NCBI GenBank assembly: GCA_944388405.1 | Contig: CALXIQ010000007.1 | Coordinates: 1 to 64,000 of the forward strand | Length of the DNA: 64,000 nt | Reading direction: 5' to 3' | Origin: an uncultured Ruminococcus sp. | GTDB taxonomy: Bacteria > Bacillota > Clostridia > Oscillospirales > Ruminococcaceae | The notes under the pieces: model-generated | The model's input: only the letters and a program-made list of their open reading frames with translations | Databases searched by the model: none | Told to the model about the DNA's origin: nothing | Made by a program: the position numbers and the translations under genes | Shown here: one piece after another, positions 9,343-18,372 of the stretch | Numbering within the stretch: the first letter of the stretch is position 1 | Layout: the number at the start of each line of letters is the position of its first letter

Positions 9343-11422
9343 TGCTTAAATCCCTTTCATAGCCGCAGCCCTCTTTATGACATATCAGCTTTCCGTTTTT
9401 GCCGCCCTTCTGGAAGAGAGTTGAGCCGCAGTTTGGACACTTCTCCTCGGTGGGCAGATCCCAGGTCATAAAGCTGCAGTTGGGATTGTCCTCGCAGCCG
9501 TAATATTTCTTGCCCTTCTTGGACTTTTTAAGCAACACCTTTTTACCGCAGAAAGGACATACTCCACCCGTTTCCTGAACAATCTTCTTGGTGTTTGTGC
9601 ACTCCGGGAATCCCGAGCAAGCCATAAATTTTCCGTACCTGCCTATCTTAATTACCATAGGCTTGCCGCAAATCTCGCAAACCTGGTCAGTCTGCTCGTC
9701 GGGAACCTTCATGCGCTTACCGTCCATGGCGGTTTCGGCCTCCTTAAGCTCCTCGTCAAAATCATCGTAAAATTCCTCAAGGGTTTTAACCCAGCTTTTT
9801 TTGCCGCTTTCAACCTCGTCAAGGCTGTTTTCCATATTCGCCGTAAACTTAACGTCTACTATCTTTCCGAAATGCTCCTTCATAAGCTCGTTTGTAACCT
9901 CACCCAAAGAGGTAGGCTTAAGTTGCTTTCCTTCACGCTCGACATAATTTCTTGCCAGAATGGTTGTTATTGTAGGAACGTATGTTGAGGGACGTCCTAT
10001 TCCGGTTTCCTCAAACGCCTTTATCAGAGTAGCTTCGGTGTATCTCGGAGGCGGCTGGGTAAAGTGCTGATTTCCCTCCAGTGACTTTACTTTGAGGATA
10101 TCCCCTTTGTTTATGGGAGGCAGAACGTTTTTCTTTTCCCCGTCGTCGTCCTTCGACTCCTCGTAAAGCACGGTAAATCCATCAAACTTTACCGAATATC
10201 CCGTCGCCTTAAAACCGCAACCGTTGGCGTCAATATCCACCGAAACGGTGTCCATCAGGCAGTTTGACATCTGGCTGGCAATAAACCTTTCCCAGATAAG
10301 CTTGTAAAGCTTATACTGGTCGCTGGTAACCCCGCTTTCCTTTACCATATCGGGAGTCAAGTCAGCGTGAGTGGGTCTTATAGCTTCGTGGGCGTCCTGT
10401 GCGTTGCTTTTTGACTTGTATTTTTTCGGAGTTTCGGGAATATACTTTTCCCCGTACTTTTCCTTGATAAATTCATATGCCGCCGCTCTCGCCTCGTCGG
10501 AAATTCTCAGGCTGTCGGTACGCATATAGGTGATAAGACCTGTTGCGCCCAGACCTTTTATTTCTACGCCCTCGTAAAGCTCCTGAGCGGTTTTCATGGT
10601 TCTTCTTGCCTGGAAGGAAAGTCGTCTTGACGCTTCCTGCTGAAGGGTTGAGGTGGTAAACGGCGCCGCAGGGGACTTTCTGTGGACGCTTTTTTTCACA
10701 TTGCTCACCACAAACTCAGCATTTTCAAGGCGGGCAAGTATTTCATCGGTCTGCTCTTTTGTGTTAAGCTCCGGCTTTTTGCCGTCAACGGTGGCAAGCT
10801 TTGCCCCGAACGCCTTACGGCTTGAAGCGGCAAGCAGCTTTGCATCTACAGACCAGTATTCCTGTGAAACAAAGGAGCGGATTTCCTCCTCACGGTCGCA
10901 GATCATTCTCACTGCCACCGACTGAACTCTTCCTGCCGAAAGTCCTCGTCTTATCTTTCTCCACAAAAACGGAGAAAGCTTATATCCCACGATTCTGTCA
11001 AGAATACGCCTTGCCTGCTGAGCGTTAACAAGATTTAGGTCTATGGTTCTGGGATGGCTCATTCCGGCTTTTATACCCGTTTCGGTAAGCTCGTTAAAGG
11101 TAACCCGGTTTTTATCGTTCAGGTCAAGACCGAGTATCTGGGCAAGATGCCATGAAATAGCTTCTCCCTCACGGTCGGGGTCGCTTGCAAGATATACGTT
11201 ATCGCTTTTCTTGGCGAGCTTTTTTATATCCTTTATTACCCCTTCCTTGTCCTTGATATTCACATACTGGGGTTCAAAATCATGCTCTATATCAACGCCC
11301 AGCTTTGACTTGGGCAGATCCCTTATATGCCCCTTTGAAGCGACAACCTCGTAATCATCGCTTAAATATCTTTTTATTGTTTTGATTTTCGTGGGCGACT
11401 CAACAATTATAAGCTTAGACAA
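9332..11422 (-). CDS. topA: DNA topoisomerase I (type IA), TTG start
   Basis: Relaxes negative supercoils. 696 residues. The Toprim domain opens with [19 protein letters not shown] and carries DPDREGEAI. The active-site tyrosine is in [14 protein letters not shown], near residue 298. Three C-terminal four-cysteine zinc ribbons start near CEICGKP, CPFCGKK and CPNCGST. The first codon is TTG at 11422, with GGAG about 8 nt before it; no in-frame ATG fits the conserved N terminus better. It lies downstream of a terminator that closes dprA and upstream of an overlapping trmFO. A small inverted repeat (CACGG/CCGTG) lies in the short leader. Confidence 0.97.
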   Translation of the reverse strand: MSKLIIVESPTKIKTIKRYLSDDYEVVASKGHIRDLPKSKLGVDIEHDFEPQYVNIKDKEGVIKDIKKLAKKSDNVYLASDPDREGEAISWHLAQILGLDLNDKNRVTFNELTETGIKAGMSHPRTIDLNLVNAQQARRILDRIVGYKLSPFLWRKIRRGLSAGRVQSVAVRMICDREEEIRSFVSQEYWSVDAKLLAASSRKAFGAKLATVDGKKPELNTKEQTDEILARLENAEFVVSNVKKSVHRKSPAAPFTTSTLQQEASRRLSFQARRTMKTAQELYEGVEIKGLGATGLITYMRTDSLRISDEARAAAYEFIKEKYGEKYIPETPKKYKSKSNAQDAHEAIRPTHADLTPDMVKESGVTSDQYKLYKLIWERFIASQMSNCLMDTVSVDIDANGCGFKATGYSVKFDGFTVLYEESKDDDGEKKNVLPPINKGDILKVKSLEGNQHFTQPPPRYTEATLIKAFEETGIGRPSTYVPTITTILARNYVEREGKQLKPTSLGEVTNELMKEHFGKIVDVKFTANMENSLDEVESGKKSWVKTLEEFYDDFDEELKEAETAMDGKRMKVPDEQTDQVCEICGKPMVIKIGRYGKFMACSGFPECTNTKKIVQETGGVCPFCGKKVLLKKSKKGKKYYGCEDNPNCSFMTWDLPTEEKCPNCGSTLFQKGGKNGKLICHKEGCGYERDLSNGG

Positions 11423-11503
11423 ATAAATTTCTCCATTCTTTCACGGTATAAAGCCGTGGATTTTCAATACCTCACCAAGTATGGTGGAGGTTATTTTATT
11501 ATA

Positions 11504-11533
11504 CAAAACCGGCGTTACTCTCACACAACGCCG
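11504..11533 (-). terminator. Intrinsic terminator of dprA
   Basis: On the minus strand a 7-bp stem (CGGCGTT/AACGCCG, 11527-11533 and 11510-11516) is followed by a GTTTTG tract. The hairpin overlaps the dprA stop codon, so dprA transcription probably ends here, before topA. Confidence 0.7.
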
Positions 11534-12744
11534 AACATTTTTCCCGGCAGCGATTTGACATATCCCTCAAGCTCAAGCACCGTCAACTCGGACAGCACCT
11601 TTGATATATCCTCCCCCAGCAGCTCGGCAATGCCGTCCGCAAGCATAGGCTTGCTTTGTATTATACGGCAGATATCCGCCTTAATCCCGGTAAGGGTGGA
11701 ATAATCCTTTTTCACCCCGTCGGCTTCCTCACGGACAGCTGATTTCCCTGAGCCGGCAACACGCTTTTTTCTCGCCTTAGGCTTTACGGTTACAGCGTCC
11801 GGACTTCTGAACACGGCTGAATCTTCAAGGGTTTCGTATTTTCCTCCGATAATGTCAAAAGAAAAATCCTCAATCCTTGAAGCGCAGACGTAATACACAA
11901 AATCCTCCCCGCCGAATATAGGCTTGCAGCCCCTTCTCAGCAGATCACGCTGCCCGAAATACCTCTTGTCGGTTATGTCGTGAGGCGGAACGGTAAAAAT
12001 CTGCTTTCCCTGTGAAACGGCGTGATGAACGTTATCAAGACCTCTGCTGTTTTCTGAGCACTCTATAAAAACCAATGCGTCAGAAAGTCCCACAAGTATA
12101 CGGTTGCGGTTGGAAAAGCTGACGGGCGGGCTGTTCATATACGAACAGGTTTCGCTTAAAATCACTCCCCTTTGACAGATACGCTCTTTAAGCTCACCGC
12201 TTCCCTTGGGATAATCGGCGTCGATATCTCTTCCGCACACACCGCAGACAAATGCGTTCGATTCCAGCGCAGCTTCGGCAGCAAGCTGATCTATCCCCTC
12301 GGCAAGTCCCGTGATTATGGAACAGCCACGGGCGCACAGGTCGCTGCAGATTACTTTCACAGCAGTTTTTGAATATTCGGAAGGATTTCTCGAACCTGCC
12401 ACCGCCGCAGCCGGATTATTGTTCAAAAAGTCAGGATTCCCTTTGCAAAACAGCACCGCAGGCGGCGCTGCAATTTTTTTGAGCTGCTGCGGATAACCCT
12501 CACTTTCATAACAATAAACGGCTATATTATCCTTTTCGCATTTTTTGATTATCTCATCCGCTTTTTGGAGAGAGAAGCCTTTTATCCGTTTGATTTCCCC
12601 GTTGGTAAGCCGCTCACATTCGTTTGAGGTAAGAGCGTATGCAAACTCCTTTACCGTATCATATTTATCTCCAAGCTGCCATAATCTCGGGCTTGCCGCT
12701 CCGAACACCACGGTCAGCCACAGCCAGTAAGCGCGCTTATCCAT
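11521..12744 (-). CDS. dprA: DNA processing protein DprA/Smf
   Basis: Loads RecA on incoming single-stranded DNA during natural transformation; also widespread in non-competent bacteria. 407 residues. The Rossmann-like core is recognisable from AVAGSRNPSEYSK, IITGLAEGIDQLAAEAAL and FSNRNRILVGLSDALVFIE. An N-terminal helix-hairpin-helix-like region and a C-terminal winged-helix region (LTGIKADICRIIQSKP, then ELLGEDISKVLSELTVLELE) flank it. A lysine-rich linker (PKARKKRVAGSGK) separates the core from the C-terminal domain. It lies 69 nt downstream of the SpoU-type methyltransferase. Confidence 0.95.
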   Translation of the reverse strand: MDKRAYWLWLTVVFGAASPRLWQLGDKYDTVKEFAYALTSNECERLTNGEIKRIKGFSLQKADEIIKKCEKDNIAVYCYESEGYPQQLKKIAAPPAVLFCKGNPDFLNNNPAAAVAGSRNPSEYSKTAVKVICSDLCARGCSIITGLAEGIDQLAAEAALESNAFVCGVCGRDIDADYPKGSGELKERICQRGVILSETCSYMNSPPVSFSNRNRILVGLSDALVFIECSENSRGLDNVHHAVSQGKQIFTVPPHDITDKRYFGQRDLLRRGCKPIFGGEDFVYYVCASRIEDFSFDIIGGKYETLEDSAVFRSPDAVTVKPKARKKRVAGSGKSAVREEADGVKKDYSTLTGIKADICRIIQSKPMLADGIAELLGEDISKVLSELTVLELEGYVKSLPGKMFGVV

Positions 12745-12812
12745 AAAAACTCCCCCGTATGTTCAAAATATGTCTTTACAACTCCTTCAAATACCCTCGG
12801 ACAAATGCGACG

Positions 12813-13640
12813 TTATGACATCCTCGACTTTCCCTTGTCGGTCATCTCCCAGAGGATTATTCCCGCCGCCATAGCCGCATTGAGGGAGTTGGCATTTCCG
12901 CTCATTCGTATGGTGATTTTCTCTCTGCACAAGCTGACGTGCTCTTTGGGAATGCCGCTGCCTTCGTTGCCGATTACCACAGCGCACCCTCCCGAATAAT
13001 CAGCGCTTTCCACCGAAACCGCATCGCTGTCAACTACCGCCGCCATAGTCTTTACTCCAATCCTGTCAAAAGCAGTGCACAGCTTTTCAAAGTCGTTGCA
13101 CACAAGTATGTTCAGCCTGAAAAGACTTCCCATAGTCGCCCTGACTGTCTTGGGATTGTAAAGGTCACAGCAGTTGTTTGAAAGAATTACCCCGTCCGCT
13201 CCCACCGCATCGGCGGTACGTAGGATTGTTCCCACATTCCCCGGGTCCTGAACGTTATCAAGCACCAGGTATCTTCCATCAGATTTTATGCTGCTCTCTT
13301 TGAATATATTATCCGGCATTTTCGCAATTATAAATATTCCCTGAGTTTCCTTGGTATCGCATATCTTCCCTGCCAGAGCCTCGTCAAGGGTGTGAAATTT
13401 TCCCTCAAAGCAATCCGAAAACAGCTGAGGGTCTATGTAATCTCCATACTTTTCAAGGGCGGAGGGAGCGGCAAATGCGGCGTATATATCAAGCCTGCCT
13501 TTTTTATATTCGGTTACGGCGTCGGCGCAGAGTCTTGCCCCTTCGATAACGAACATACCCTCAGCCTGCCTTGCCTTTTTGCTTGACAGCAGCCTGAGAT
13601 AAAGCTTGATTTTGGGGTTATCTCTGCTTGATATATGCAT
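12813..13640 (-). CDS. SpoU/TrmH-family RNA 2'-O-methyltransferase
   Basis: SAM-dependent 2'-O-ribose methyltransferase, probably acting on 23S rRNA or tRNA. 275 residues from the chosen start. The three SPOUT motifs are clear: DNVQDPGNVGTILRTADAVG (motif 1), VVIGNEGSGIP (motif 2) and SGNANSLNAAMAAGIILWEM (motif 3). An N-terminal L30e-like substrate-binding region starts MHISSRDNPKIKLYLRL. The ATG at 13640 has GGAGG 8 nt upstream, so the open frame extending to 13673 is not used. The exact target nucleotide cannot be told from sequence. Confidence 0.93.
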   Translation of the reverse strand: MHISSRDNPKIKLYLRLLSSKKARQAEGMFVIEGARLCADAVTEYKKGRLDIYAAFAAPSALEKYGDYIDPQLFSDCFEGKFHTLDEALAGKICDTKETQGIFIIAKMPDNIFKESSIKSDGRYLVLDNVQDPGNVGTILRTADAVGADGVILSNNCCDLYNPKTVRATMGSLFRLNILVCNDFEKLCTAFDRIGVKTMAAVVDSDAVSVESADYSGGCAVVIGNEGSGIPKEHVSLCREKITIRMSGNANSLNAAMAAGIILWEMTDKGKSRMS

Positions 13641-13716
13641 ATTTCGCCCTCCGTTTCCTTGAAAATTCTGCATTTTATATTCACCAACAAATAGCAGCGC
13701 AAGTTGCGGTCATATA

Positions 13717-13751
13717 CAACAAAACACGCAGGTCTTTTAAACGTGCGTGTT
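13717..13751 (-). terminator. Intrinsic terminator of infC-rpmI-rplT operon
   Basis: Minus-strand stem AACACGCA/TGCGTGTT (8 bp, 13744-13751 and 13723-13730) followed by a T-rich tract, 10 nt after the rplT stop. Confidence 0.8.
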
Positions 13752-13760
13752 ATGATTGTA

Positions 13761-14114
13761 TTAAAGAGCGGCCTTAGCCTTCTCAACAATTGCGGTAAAA
13801 CCTGCAGGATCGTTGATTGCAATCTCGGAAAGCATCTTTCTGTTAAGAGTAATGCCTGCCTTGTTTACTCCGTTCATGAATGTGGAGTAGTTCATGCCGT
13901 TAAGCTTAGCAGCTGCGGAGATTCTTGTAATCCAGAGCTTTCTGAAATCTCTCTTCTTCTGCTTTCTTCCGATGTATGCATACTGACCGGATTTCATAAC
14001 GGCCTGCTTAGCCATCTTAAAATGCTTGCTCTTTGCGCCGAAATAGCCCTTTGCAAGCTTCAGAGTTTTATTTCTTCTCTTACGAGTCATCATTGCTCCC
14101 TTGATACGAGCCAT
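13761..14114 (-). CDS. rplT: 50S ribosomal protein L20
   Basis: Binds 23S rRNA early in large-subunit assembly and, in Firmicutes, represses its own operon by binding the infC leader. 117 residues, full length. The basic N terminus [20 protein letters not shown] and the conserved [20 protein letters not shown] and [18 protein letters not shown] stretches identify it. A GGAGG site precedes the ATG by 8 nt. It is the last gene of the operon, 50 nt downstream of rpmI and just before a strong terminator. Confidence 0.99.
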   Translation of the reverse strand: MARIKGAMMTRKRRNKTLKLAKGYFGAKSKHFKMAKQAVMKSGQYAYIGRKQKKRDFRKLWITRISAAAKLNGMNYSTFMNGVNKAGITLNRKMLSEIAINDPAGFTAIVEKAKAAL

Positions 14115-14164
14115 AGTTATTACCTCCTGAAATTTAGATTAATGTCTTTTCCCTACAACCCGTA

Positions 14165-14362
14165 TTATTTGTAAGGTACGAGCGCCTTGATGTTCTTGAT
14201 GTTTGAATCGTCCGCATATGCAGCGCCGCGAAGAATTCTCTTGCGCTTGTGAGCCTTCTGGGTCAGTCTATGTCTTTTGTTTGTGTGCTGGAACTTAACC
14301 TTTCCGCTGCCTGTTACAGAAAAACGCTTCTTAGCGCCTGAATGTGTTTTGATCTTTGGCAT
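14165..14362 (-). CDS. rpmI: 50S ribosomal protein L35
   Basis: 65-residue, highly basic ribosomal protein. MPKIKTHSGAKKRFSVTGSG and the C-terminal NIKALVPYK are diagnostic. A strong AAGGAGG site lies before the ATG. It is the middle gene of infC-rpmI-rplT, 24 nt after infC. Confidence 0.99.
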   Translation of the reverse strand: MPKIKTHSGAKKRFSVTGSGKVKFQHTNKRHRLTQKAHKRKRILRGAAYADDSNIKNIKALVPYK

Positions 14363-14386
14363 AAAAATTTATCCTCCTTAAATATT

Positions 14387-14908
14387 TTACTTGTTGTTTT
14401 TGGGAGAAACGAACATAACCAAGCTGCGTCCCTCCATTTTAGACGGCTTGTCAACAACGCCAACCTCTGCAACGGCATCCTTGAATTTATTGAGCAGCTC
14501 TTCACCAAACTGAGGATGAGCCACGGTTCTCTTTCTGAAACGAACCGACACCTTCAGCTTATCGCCGCCCTGTAAAAACTTCACTGCCTGATTGACCTTT
14601 GTGTTGAAGTCATGAGTATCGATTGTTGAAGACATTCTGATTTCCTTTATTTCGATAACCTTCTGATTCTTTTTTGCTTCCTTTTCACGCTTTGACTTTT
14701 CAAAGCAGAATTTACCGTAGTCCATAATGCGACATACGGGCGGCGTAGCCTGAGGAGCAATCTTTACAAGGTCAAGATCCTTCTTGAAAGCAATTTCAAG
14801 AGCTTCTGTTGCAGATAATATACCCAGCTGGGCACCGTCAACGTCGATTACGCGCAGCTCCTTGTCACGTATTTCTTCGTTGATCTGATGTTCTTTGTTG
14901 TTGCTAAT
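14387..14908 (-). CDS. infC: Translation initiation factor IF-3, ATT start codon
   Basis: Prevents premature subunit joining and checks start-codon choice on the 30S subunit. The reading frame continues upstream of the first ATG (14725) through conserved IF-3 residues: NEEIRDKELRVIDVDGAQLG, then EALEIAFKKDLDLVKI and ATPPVCRIMDYGKF. The best start is an ATT codon at 14908-14906, with GGAGG 9 nt upstream and no ATG, GTG or TTG in frame nearby. This gives 173 residues beginning M-SNNKEHQINEEIR. Rare ATT starts are known for infC in E. coli, where they allow IF-3 to limit its own synthesis. The C-terminal domain includes VSVRFRKRT and ends LVMFVSPKNNK. Confidence 0.95.
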   Translation of the reverse strand: MSNNKEHQINEEIRDKELRVIDVDGAQLGILSATEALEIAFKKDLDLVKIAPQATPPVCRIMDYGKFCFEKSKREKEAKKNQKVIEIKEIRMSSTIDTHDFNTKVNQAVKFLQGGDKLKVSVRFRKRTVAHPQFGEELLNKFKDAVAEVGVVDKPSKMEGRSLVMFVSPKNNK

Positions 14909-15058
14909 GACACAGCACCTCCAAAATAAAATAAAACATAAAAACGGGCACAGAAATAATCCGTACCCGCATAACTGTTACGTAAACGCAAAAATCATGT
15001 TGACCTCTTCACTTAACAAACGCTTGAGGTGAGAACGGATCAGGTTCTGCTTTGTTTC
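14909..15058 (-). promoter_or_regulatory. L20-type autoregulatory leader of infC operon
   Basis: About 150 nt of untranslated leader between the promoter and the infC start. It holds a short GAAC/GTTC inverted repeat near 15036-15052, followed by other folded sequence, and ends in a terminator hairpin just before the infC ribosome binding site. This arrangement matches the Firmicutes L20 leader, in which excess L20 binds a mimic of its 23S rRNA site and causes early termination. The position, length and terminator are seen; the L20-binding fold is inferred from the operon. Confidence 0.75.
14936..14969 (-). terminator. Attenuator hairpin in infC leader
   Basis: Ten-base-pair stem (14960-14969 with 14945-14954, including two G-U pairs), 5-nt loop, then a U-rich run on the minus strand. 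It lies about 40 nt before the infC start and well after the promoter, so it can end transcription before the coding region. Confidence 0.8.
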
Positions 15059-15064
15059 TAATAT

Positions 15065-15093
15065 AGTATACACCACTTCTCCGACTTTGTCAA
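15065..15093 (-). promoter_or_regulatory. Strong promoter of infC-rpmI-rplT
   Basis: Consensus -35 TTGACA (15088-15093), 17-nt spacer and -10 TATACT (15065-15070) on the minus strand. The -35 box overlaps the stop codon of the upstream alarmone synthetase gene, so the infC operon has its own promoter and may also receive read-through. Confidence 0.88.
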
Positions 15094-15842
15094 GTGGTTT
15101 TTTCAGATTTTTTTATTTTTTCTGCAAAATCGTTATTTCCGCCCTTTTTGCACACTTCCACCCCATCCGATTCCGACATCCGTCGACTGTGAATACAGTT
15201 ATTTATCTCCTGCATTTCGTTATCAAGCTCCTGTATTGCAACGGCGCAGATTTTAAGGCGGTATCTCAAATCCTCGTCAACCTCGCTGTCGGATTTGTAT
15301 TTAAGCTTGTGCTCAAGGCTTGCCCAGAAATCCATCGCGATGGTTCTTATCTGTATCTCCACCGGAACAGGAACGCCGCCGGTTGAAAGAAATACGGGTA
15401 TTTCCACCAGCAGATGCAGGCTCTGATACCCCGAGGACTTAGGATTTTTTATGTAATCCCTCCGTCTTAGCAGAGTTACGTCGTTTTGTTTAAGCAACAG
15501 CTCCTCCACTCTATAAATATCGTCGATATAGTTACAGATTACTCTTATTCCGGCGATGTCGGTTATATTGCTCTTTATATTCTCAATAGTAAGCGGAATT
15601 TCTTTTAATTTTACCTTAGCAGCTATGCTTTTAAAAGATTTAAGCCTCGACTCGATATGGTGAATCGGGTTGTAAGAAAACTTGGTCTGAAACTCCTCGT
15701 CCAGAATTTCAAGCTTGGTGCGTATTTCCTTTATACCCGCTTTGTAAATCTGCATCTGATTCATAAAGCGTCGTATATCTATTTCAAAAGCAGAGTCTGT
15801 ATACGCTTCAAACTCCTGCGTGTTATAATCAGTAATATTCAT
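15090..15842 (-). CDS. Small alarmone synthetase, RelQ/RelP-like (p)ppGpp synthetase
   Basis: Transfers pyrophosphate from ATP to GDP or GTP, making (p)ppGpp. About 250 residues. The synthetase domain shows ITDIAGIRVICNYIDDIYRV, NPKSSGYQSLHLLVEIPVF and VEIQIRTIAMDFWASLEHKL. There is no N-terminal HD hydrolase and no TGS or ACT domain, so it is a synthetase-only enzyme rather than a bifunctional Rel. The ATG at 15842 (MNITDYN) has AAGGAT 7 nt upstream; the frame extends further to 15914, but that part has no better site. It lies directly upstream of the infC operon. Confidence 0.92.
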   Translation of the reverse strand: MNITDYNTQEFEAYTDSAFEIDIRRFMNQMQIYKAGIKEIRTKLEILDEEFQTKFSYNPIHHIESRLKSFKSIAAKVKLKEIPLTIENIKSNITDIAGIRVICNYIDDIYRVEELLLKQNDVTLLRRRDYIKNPKSSGYQSLHLLVEIPVFLSTGGVPVPVEIQIRTIAMDFWASLEHKLKYKSDSEVDEDLRYRLKICAVAIQELDNEMQEINNCIHSRRMSESDGVEVCKKGGNNDFAEKIKKSEKTT

Positions 15843-15958
15843 ATTAATATCCTTATAAATTGATTGTAATGAAGGTCGTCCGCTTGTTTTCTCAAGCTTT
15901 ATGCTGAATTTCAAAGCATAATACCGCTTAAGCCTGTGAAAACCGTTTTTGATTAATG

Positions 15959-17488
15959 CTAAAACAGCGGCGCAACGAGCCTCAGCAGCGAATCAAGCAG
16001 TGTTGGGAAAAATCCCTTTGACCTCTGCTCTGCCGATACCTCCTCGCTTTTGGCGATAGTTTCAAGGGCATCCTGCTTAAGAGGCATTACGGCAGACGAT
16101 TTGTAGAAAAACGCCGCACATTCAAAGTGGAGATACAAGCTGCGAAAATCCATGTTTATAGTTCCCACCGCTCCTGCAATATCGTCGCACACACAGCTTT
16201 TTGCGTGAATAAAACCGGGGGTGTATTCATAAATTCTCACGCCTGCTTTAAGCAGAGGTCTGTAATATGACCTGGTAAGTCTGTGCACTATCTTTTTGTC
16301 GGCAATTTTGGGCGTAACAATTCTTACGTCAACGCCACGCTTTGCCGCAAGGCACAATGCAGCTTTCAGCTCGCCGTCAAGAATAAGATAGGGTGTGAAA
16401 ATATAAGCATAATTTTCAGCGTTATTAAGCATCTGAATGTACACATTCTCCCCTACATTTTCATCGTCCATAGGAGTATCGCTAAAGGGCTGAACAAATC
16501 CGTCGCTTTCAAACGGTCCTTCATGCCACCTATGGGGCTTGTAATCCTCAAAGCATATATCCTCCTGCCTGAAACTGTTCCACATCTCAAGGAACATCAG
16601 CGTAAAGCTCCACACCCCTTCGCCTTTCAGCATTATGCCGGTATCCTTCCAGTGACCGTGAGGATGGGTGCGGTTTATATACTCGTCCGCAAGGTTTATT
16701 CCTCCCGTAAAGGCGGTGTGACCGTCTATAACAAGAATCTTTCTGTGGTCACGGTTGTTCATAACTGCGGAAATAAACGGCACAAGGGGATTGAACGCCA
16801 TGCACTTTATCCCAAGCGCCTCCATTTGCTTAACAAAGTCCTTGGGCAGCAGAAAAATCGAGCCGAAGTCGTCATACATAAGCCGCACGTCAACCCCCTG
16901 CTTTACCTTCCTCTTTAAAATTTCCAGAATACTTCCCCACATATATCCTTCGTCGATAATAAAATATTCAAGGAATATATAATGCTCCGCCTTTTCAAGC
17001 TCTGCAATCATATCCTCAAACATCTCCTCGCCTATGGGGTAGTACTTGGTTTTTGTGTTGACATATACGGGAAAGCCGCTGTATTTGTAAAGATATCCGC
17101 TTATTTCTCCCATTCTGAGATTATCAGTTTTAAATTCGCTCATTATTTTCTCATCCTGAGCATACTGAGGAAAATACTCTTTACGGGCTTTATCAAGCTT
17201 CTTTCTCATCTTTTTTGACGACTTTTTATTTCCGAAGCACAGATACAGCAGTCCGCCGAACAGGGGCAGAATTGTTATCAGCGCAATCCAGGATATTTTG
17301 TAATCTGAATTTTCGTCTCTGCCTATAATTCTTACCGCTACAAGAAGGCTTATCAGCGCAAAAAAGGTTCTTATCCAGTGAGCGTACTCGGCAAGCCTGA
17401 TAAAAAACACCACAAACCAGCCTGCCTGAATTAAAATCAGCACCGCCGTAATAAAAATTCTGTTAAAAAACGCTTTTATATATCTCAT
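15959..17488 (-). CDS. cls: Cardiolipin synthase
   Basis: Membrane phospholipase D-family enzyme that condenses two phosphatidylglycerols to cardiolipin. 509 residues. Two N-terminal membrane segments (about 10-30 and 37-53), followed by a region reaching ISWIALITILPLFGGLLYLC, precede the catalytic part. Both HKD motifs are complete: HRKILVIDGHTAFTGGIN and HAKSCVCDDIAGAVGTINMD. The family-typical YIFLEYFIIDEG lies before the first motif. It follows the TPM gene on the same strand with about 77 nt between them. A membrane-maintenance link with the upstream SPFH/TPM genes is suggested by position only. Confidence 0.95.
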   Translation of the reverse strand: MRYIKAFFNRIFITAVLILIQAGWFVVFFIRLAEYAHWIRTFFALISLLVAVRIIGRDENSDYKISWIALITILPLFGGLLYLCFGNKKSSKKMRKKLDKARKEYFPQYAQDEKIMSEFKTDNLRMGEISGYLYKYSGFPVYVNTKTKYYPIGEEMFEDMIAELEKAEHYIFLEYFIIDEGYMWGSILEILKRKVKQGVDVRLMYDDFGSIFLLPKDFVKQMEALGIKCMAFNPLVPFISAVMNNRDHRKILVIDGHTAFTGGINLADEYINRTHPHGHWKDTGIMLKGEGVWSFTLMFLEMWNSFRQEDICFEDYKPHRWHEGPFESDGFVQPFSDTPMDDENVGENVYIQMLNNAENYAYIFTPYLILDGELKAALCLAAKRGVDVRIVTPKIADKKIVHRLTRSYYRPLLKAGVRIYEYTPGFIHAKSCVCDDIAGAVGTINMDFRSLYLHFECAAFFYKSSAVMPLKQDALETIAKSEEVSAEQRSKGFFPTLLDSLLRLVAPLF

Positions 17489-17565
17489 CTTTTTTCATCC
17501 TGAATATTATATTTAAATTATACTCTGCCGCAATAACCTGGCGAAACCCCATACCCGCAAGACGG

Positions 17566-18360
17566 TCAGAATTTTCCGCCTCCTCCGCCGTGTCTTGTTC
17601 CGGAAGAACCGCTGTGGGTTCTGCTTCCACCGGAACTGCTTGAGGTCTGTTTTGGCGTCCTGTCCACATTTTTGTACAGAAACACATCTCTGCTTGCTGT
17701 CACCTTCATGCTTCCGGGGCGCACGTAATCCTTAGCCCGATTGTTGGGTTTTACCGATTTAAGCTGCGATTTAAGGGCAAAGGTAACGATAAGCGCCGCA
17801 ACCACGCCTATGCCCATTGAAATAAGTACAATCCTTATTCTGTCCCAGGTAGTTTTATAACGGTTGTTAATATCATAAGGCTCGCCATCCCGAGCTTGCT
17901 CCATAAAATCTTCCGAAAGTTCGGCAAACGTAGAAAACGCCTCATAATAATTTCCGTCGCTCAGGTCGGGAACAGTTTCATCGCCGATAACCCCGATGCC
18001 GTAGTCGGTGAAAATGTCGATGCCCTCTCCTGTAGTGGAGATATACCAGTCCCTGTCCTCCATACTGAGAAGAAACAGCACGCCGCTTTTATCATCGCCC
18101 ACGCCGTAGCCGTTATAGTCAAAATAATCATATGCATAAGCCTCGGGAGTTTTTCCGTCAAGAGAATTTGTGGTGACAATTACGGCGTCGCAGTGGTACT
18201 CATCTGCAAGCGCGGTAAGCTTATCCTCCAACTCACGCTCCTGAGAATCGGTAAGGAGGTTTGCGTTATCAACAACCTTATCTGCATTTTCAGCCGATGC
18301 AGTGAAAGCGCAGACAGCGCAAGCCGCCAACGCCATTATTACAGCAGCAATTTTTTTCAT
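17566..18360 (-). CDS. TPM-domain membrane protein (YgcG/YdjH-like)
   Basis: 264 residues. A signal peptide (MKKIAAVIMALAACAVCAFTASA) leads to a TPM domain at about 25-160, with VVDNANLLTDSQERELEDKL, DAVIVTTNSLDGKTPEAYAY and the conserved DDKSGVLFLLSMEDRDWYIS. One transmembrane segment lies at about 180-200 (IRIVLISMGIGVVAALIVTFAL). The C terminus is rich in S and G and ends GTRHGGGGGKF, as in many TPM proteins. It follows the zinc-ribbon gene by 12 nt. In Bacillus the matching gene ydjH sits with ydjG and ydjI and affects membrane recruitment of PspA; that role is carried over by analogy. Confidence 0.85.
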   Translation of the reverse strand: MKKIAAVIMALAACAVCAFTASAENADKVVDNANLLTDSQERELEDKLTALADEYHCDAVIVTTNSLDGKTPEAYAYDYFDYNGYGVGDDKSGVLFLLSMEDRDWYISTTGEGIDIFTDYGIGVIGDETVPDLSDGNYYEAFSTFAELSEDFMEQARDGEPYDINNRYKTTWDRIRIVLISMGIGVVAALIVTFALKSQLKSVKPNNRAKDYVRPGSMKVTASRDVFLYKNVDRTPKQTSSSSGGSRTHSGSSGTRHGGGGGKF

Positions 18361-18372
18361 ACCCTCTCCCCC

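Noticed and set aside
14387-14725. infC starting at the first ATG (112 residues)
   Set aside because: It would remove the conserved IF-3 N-terminal domain; conserved residues continue to an ATT with a good ribosome site.
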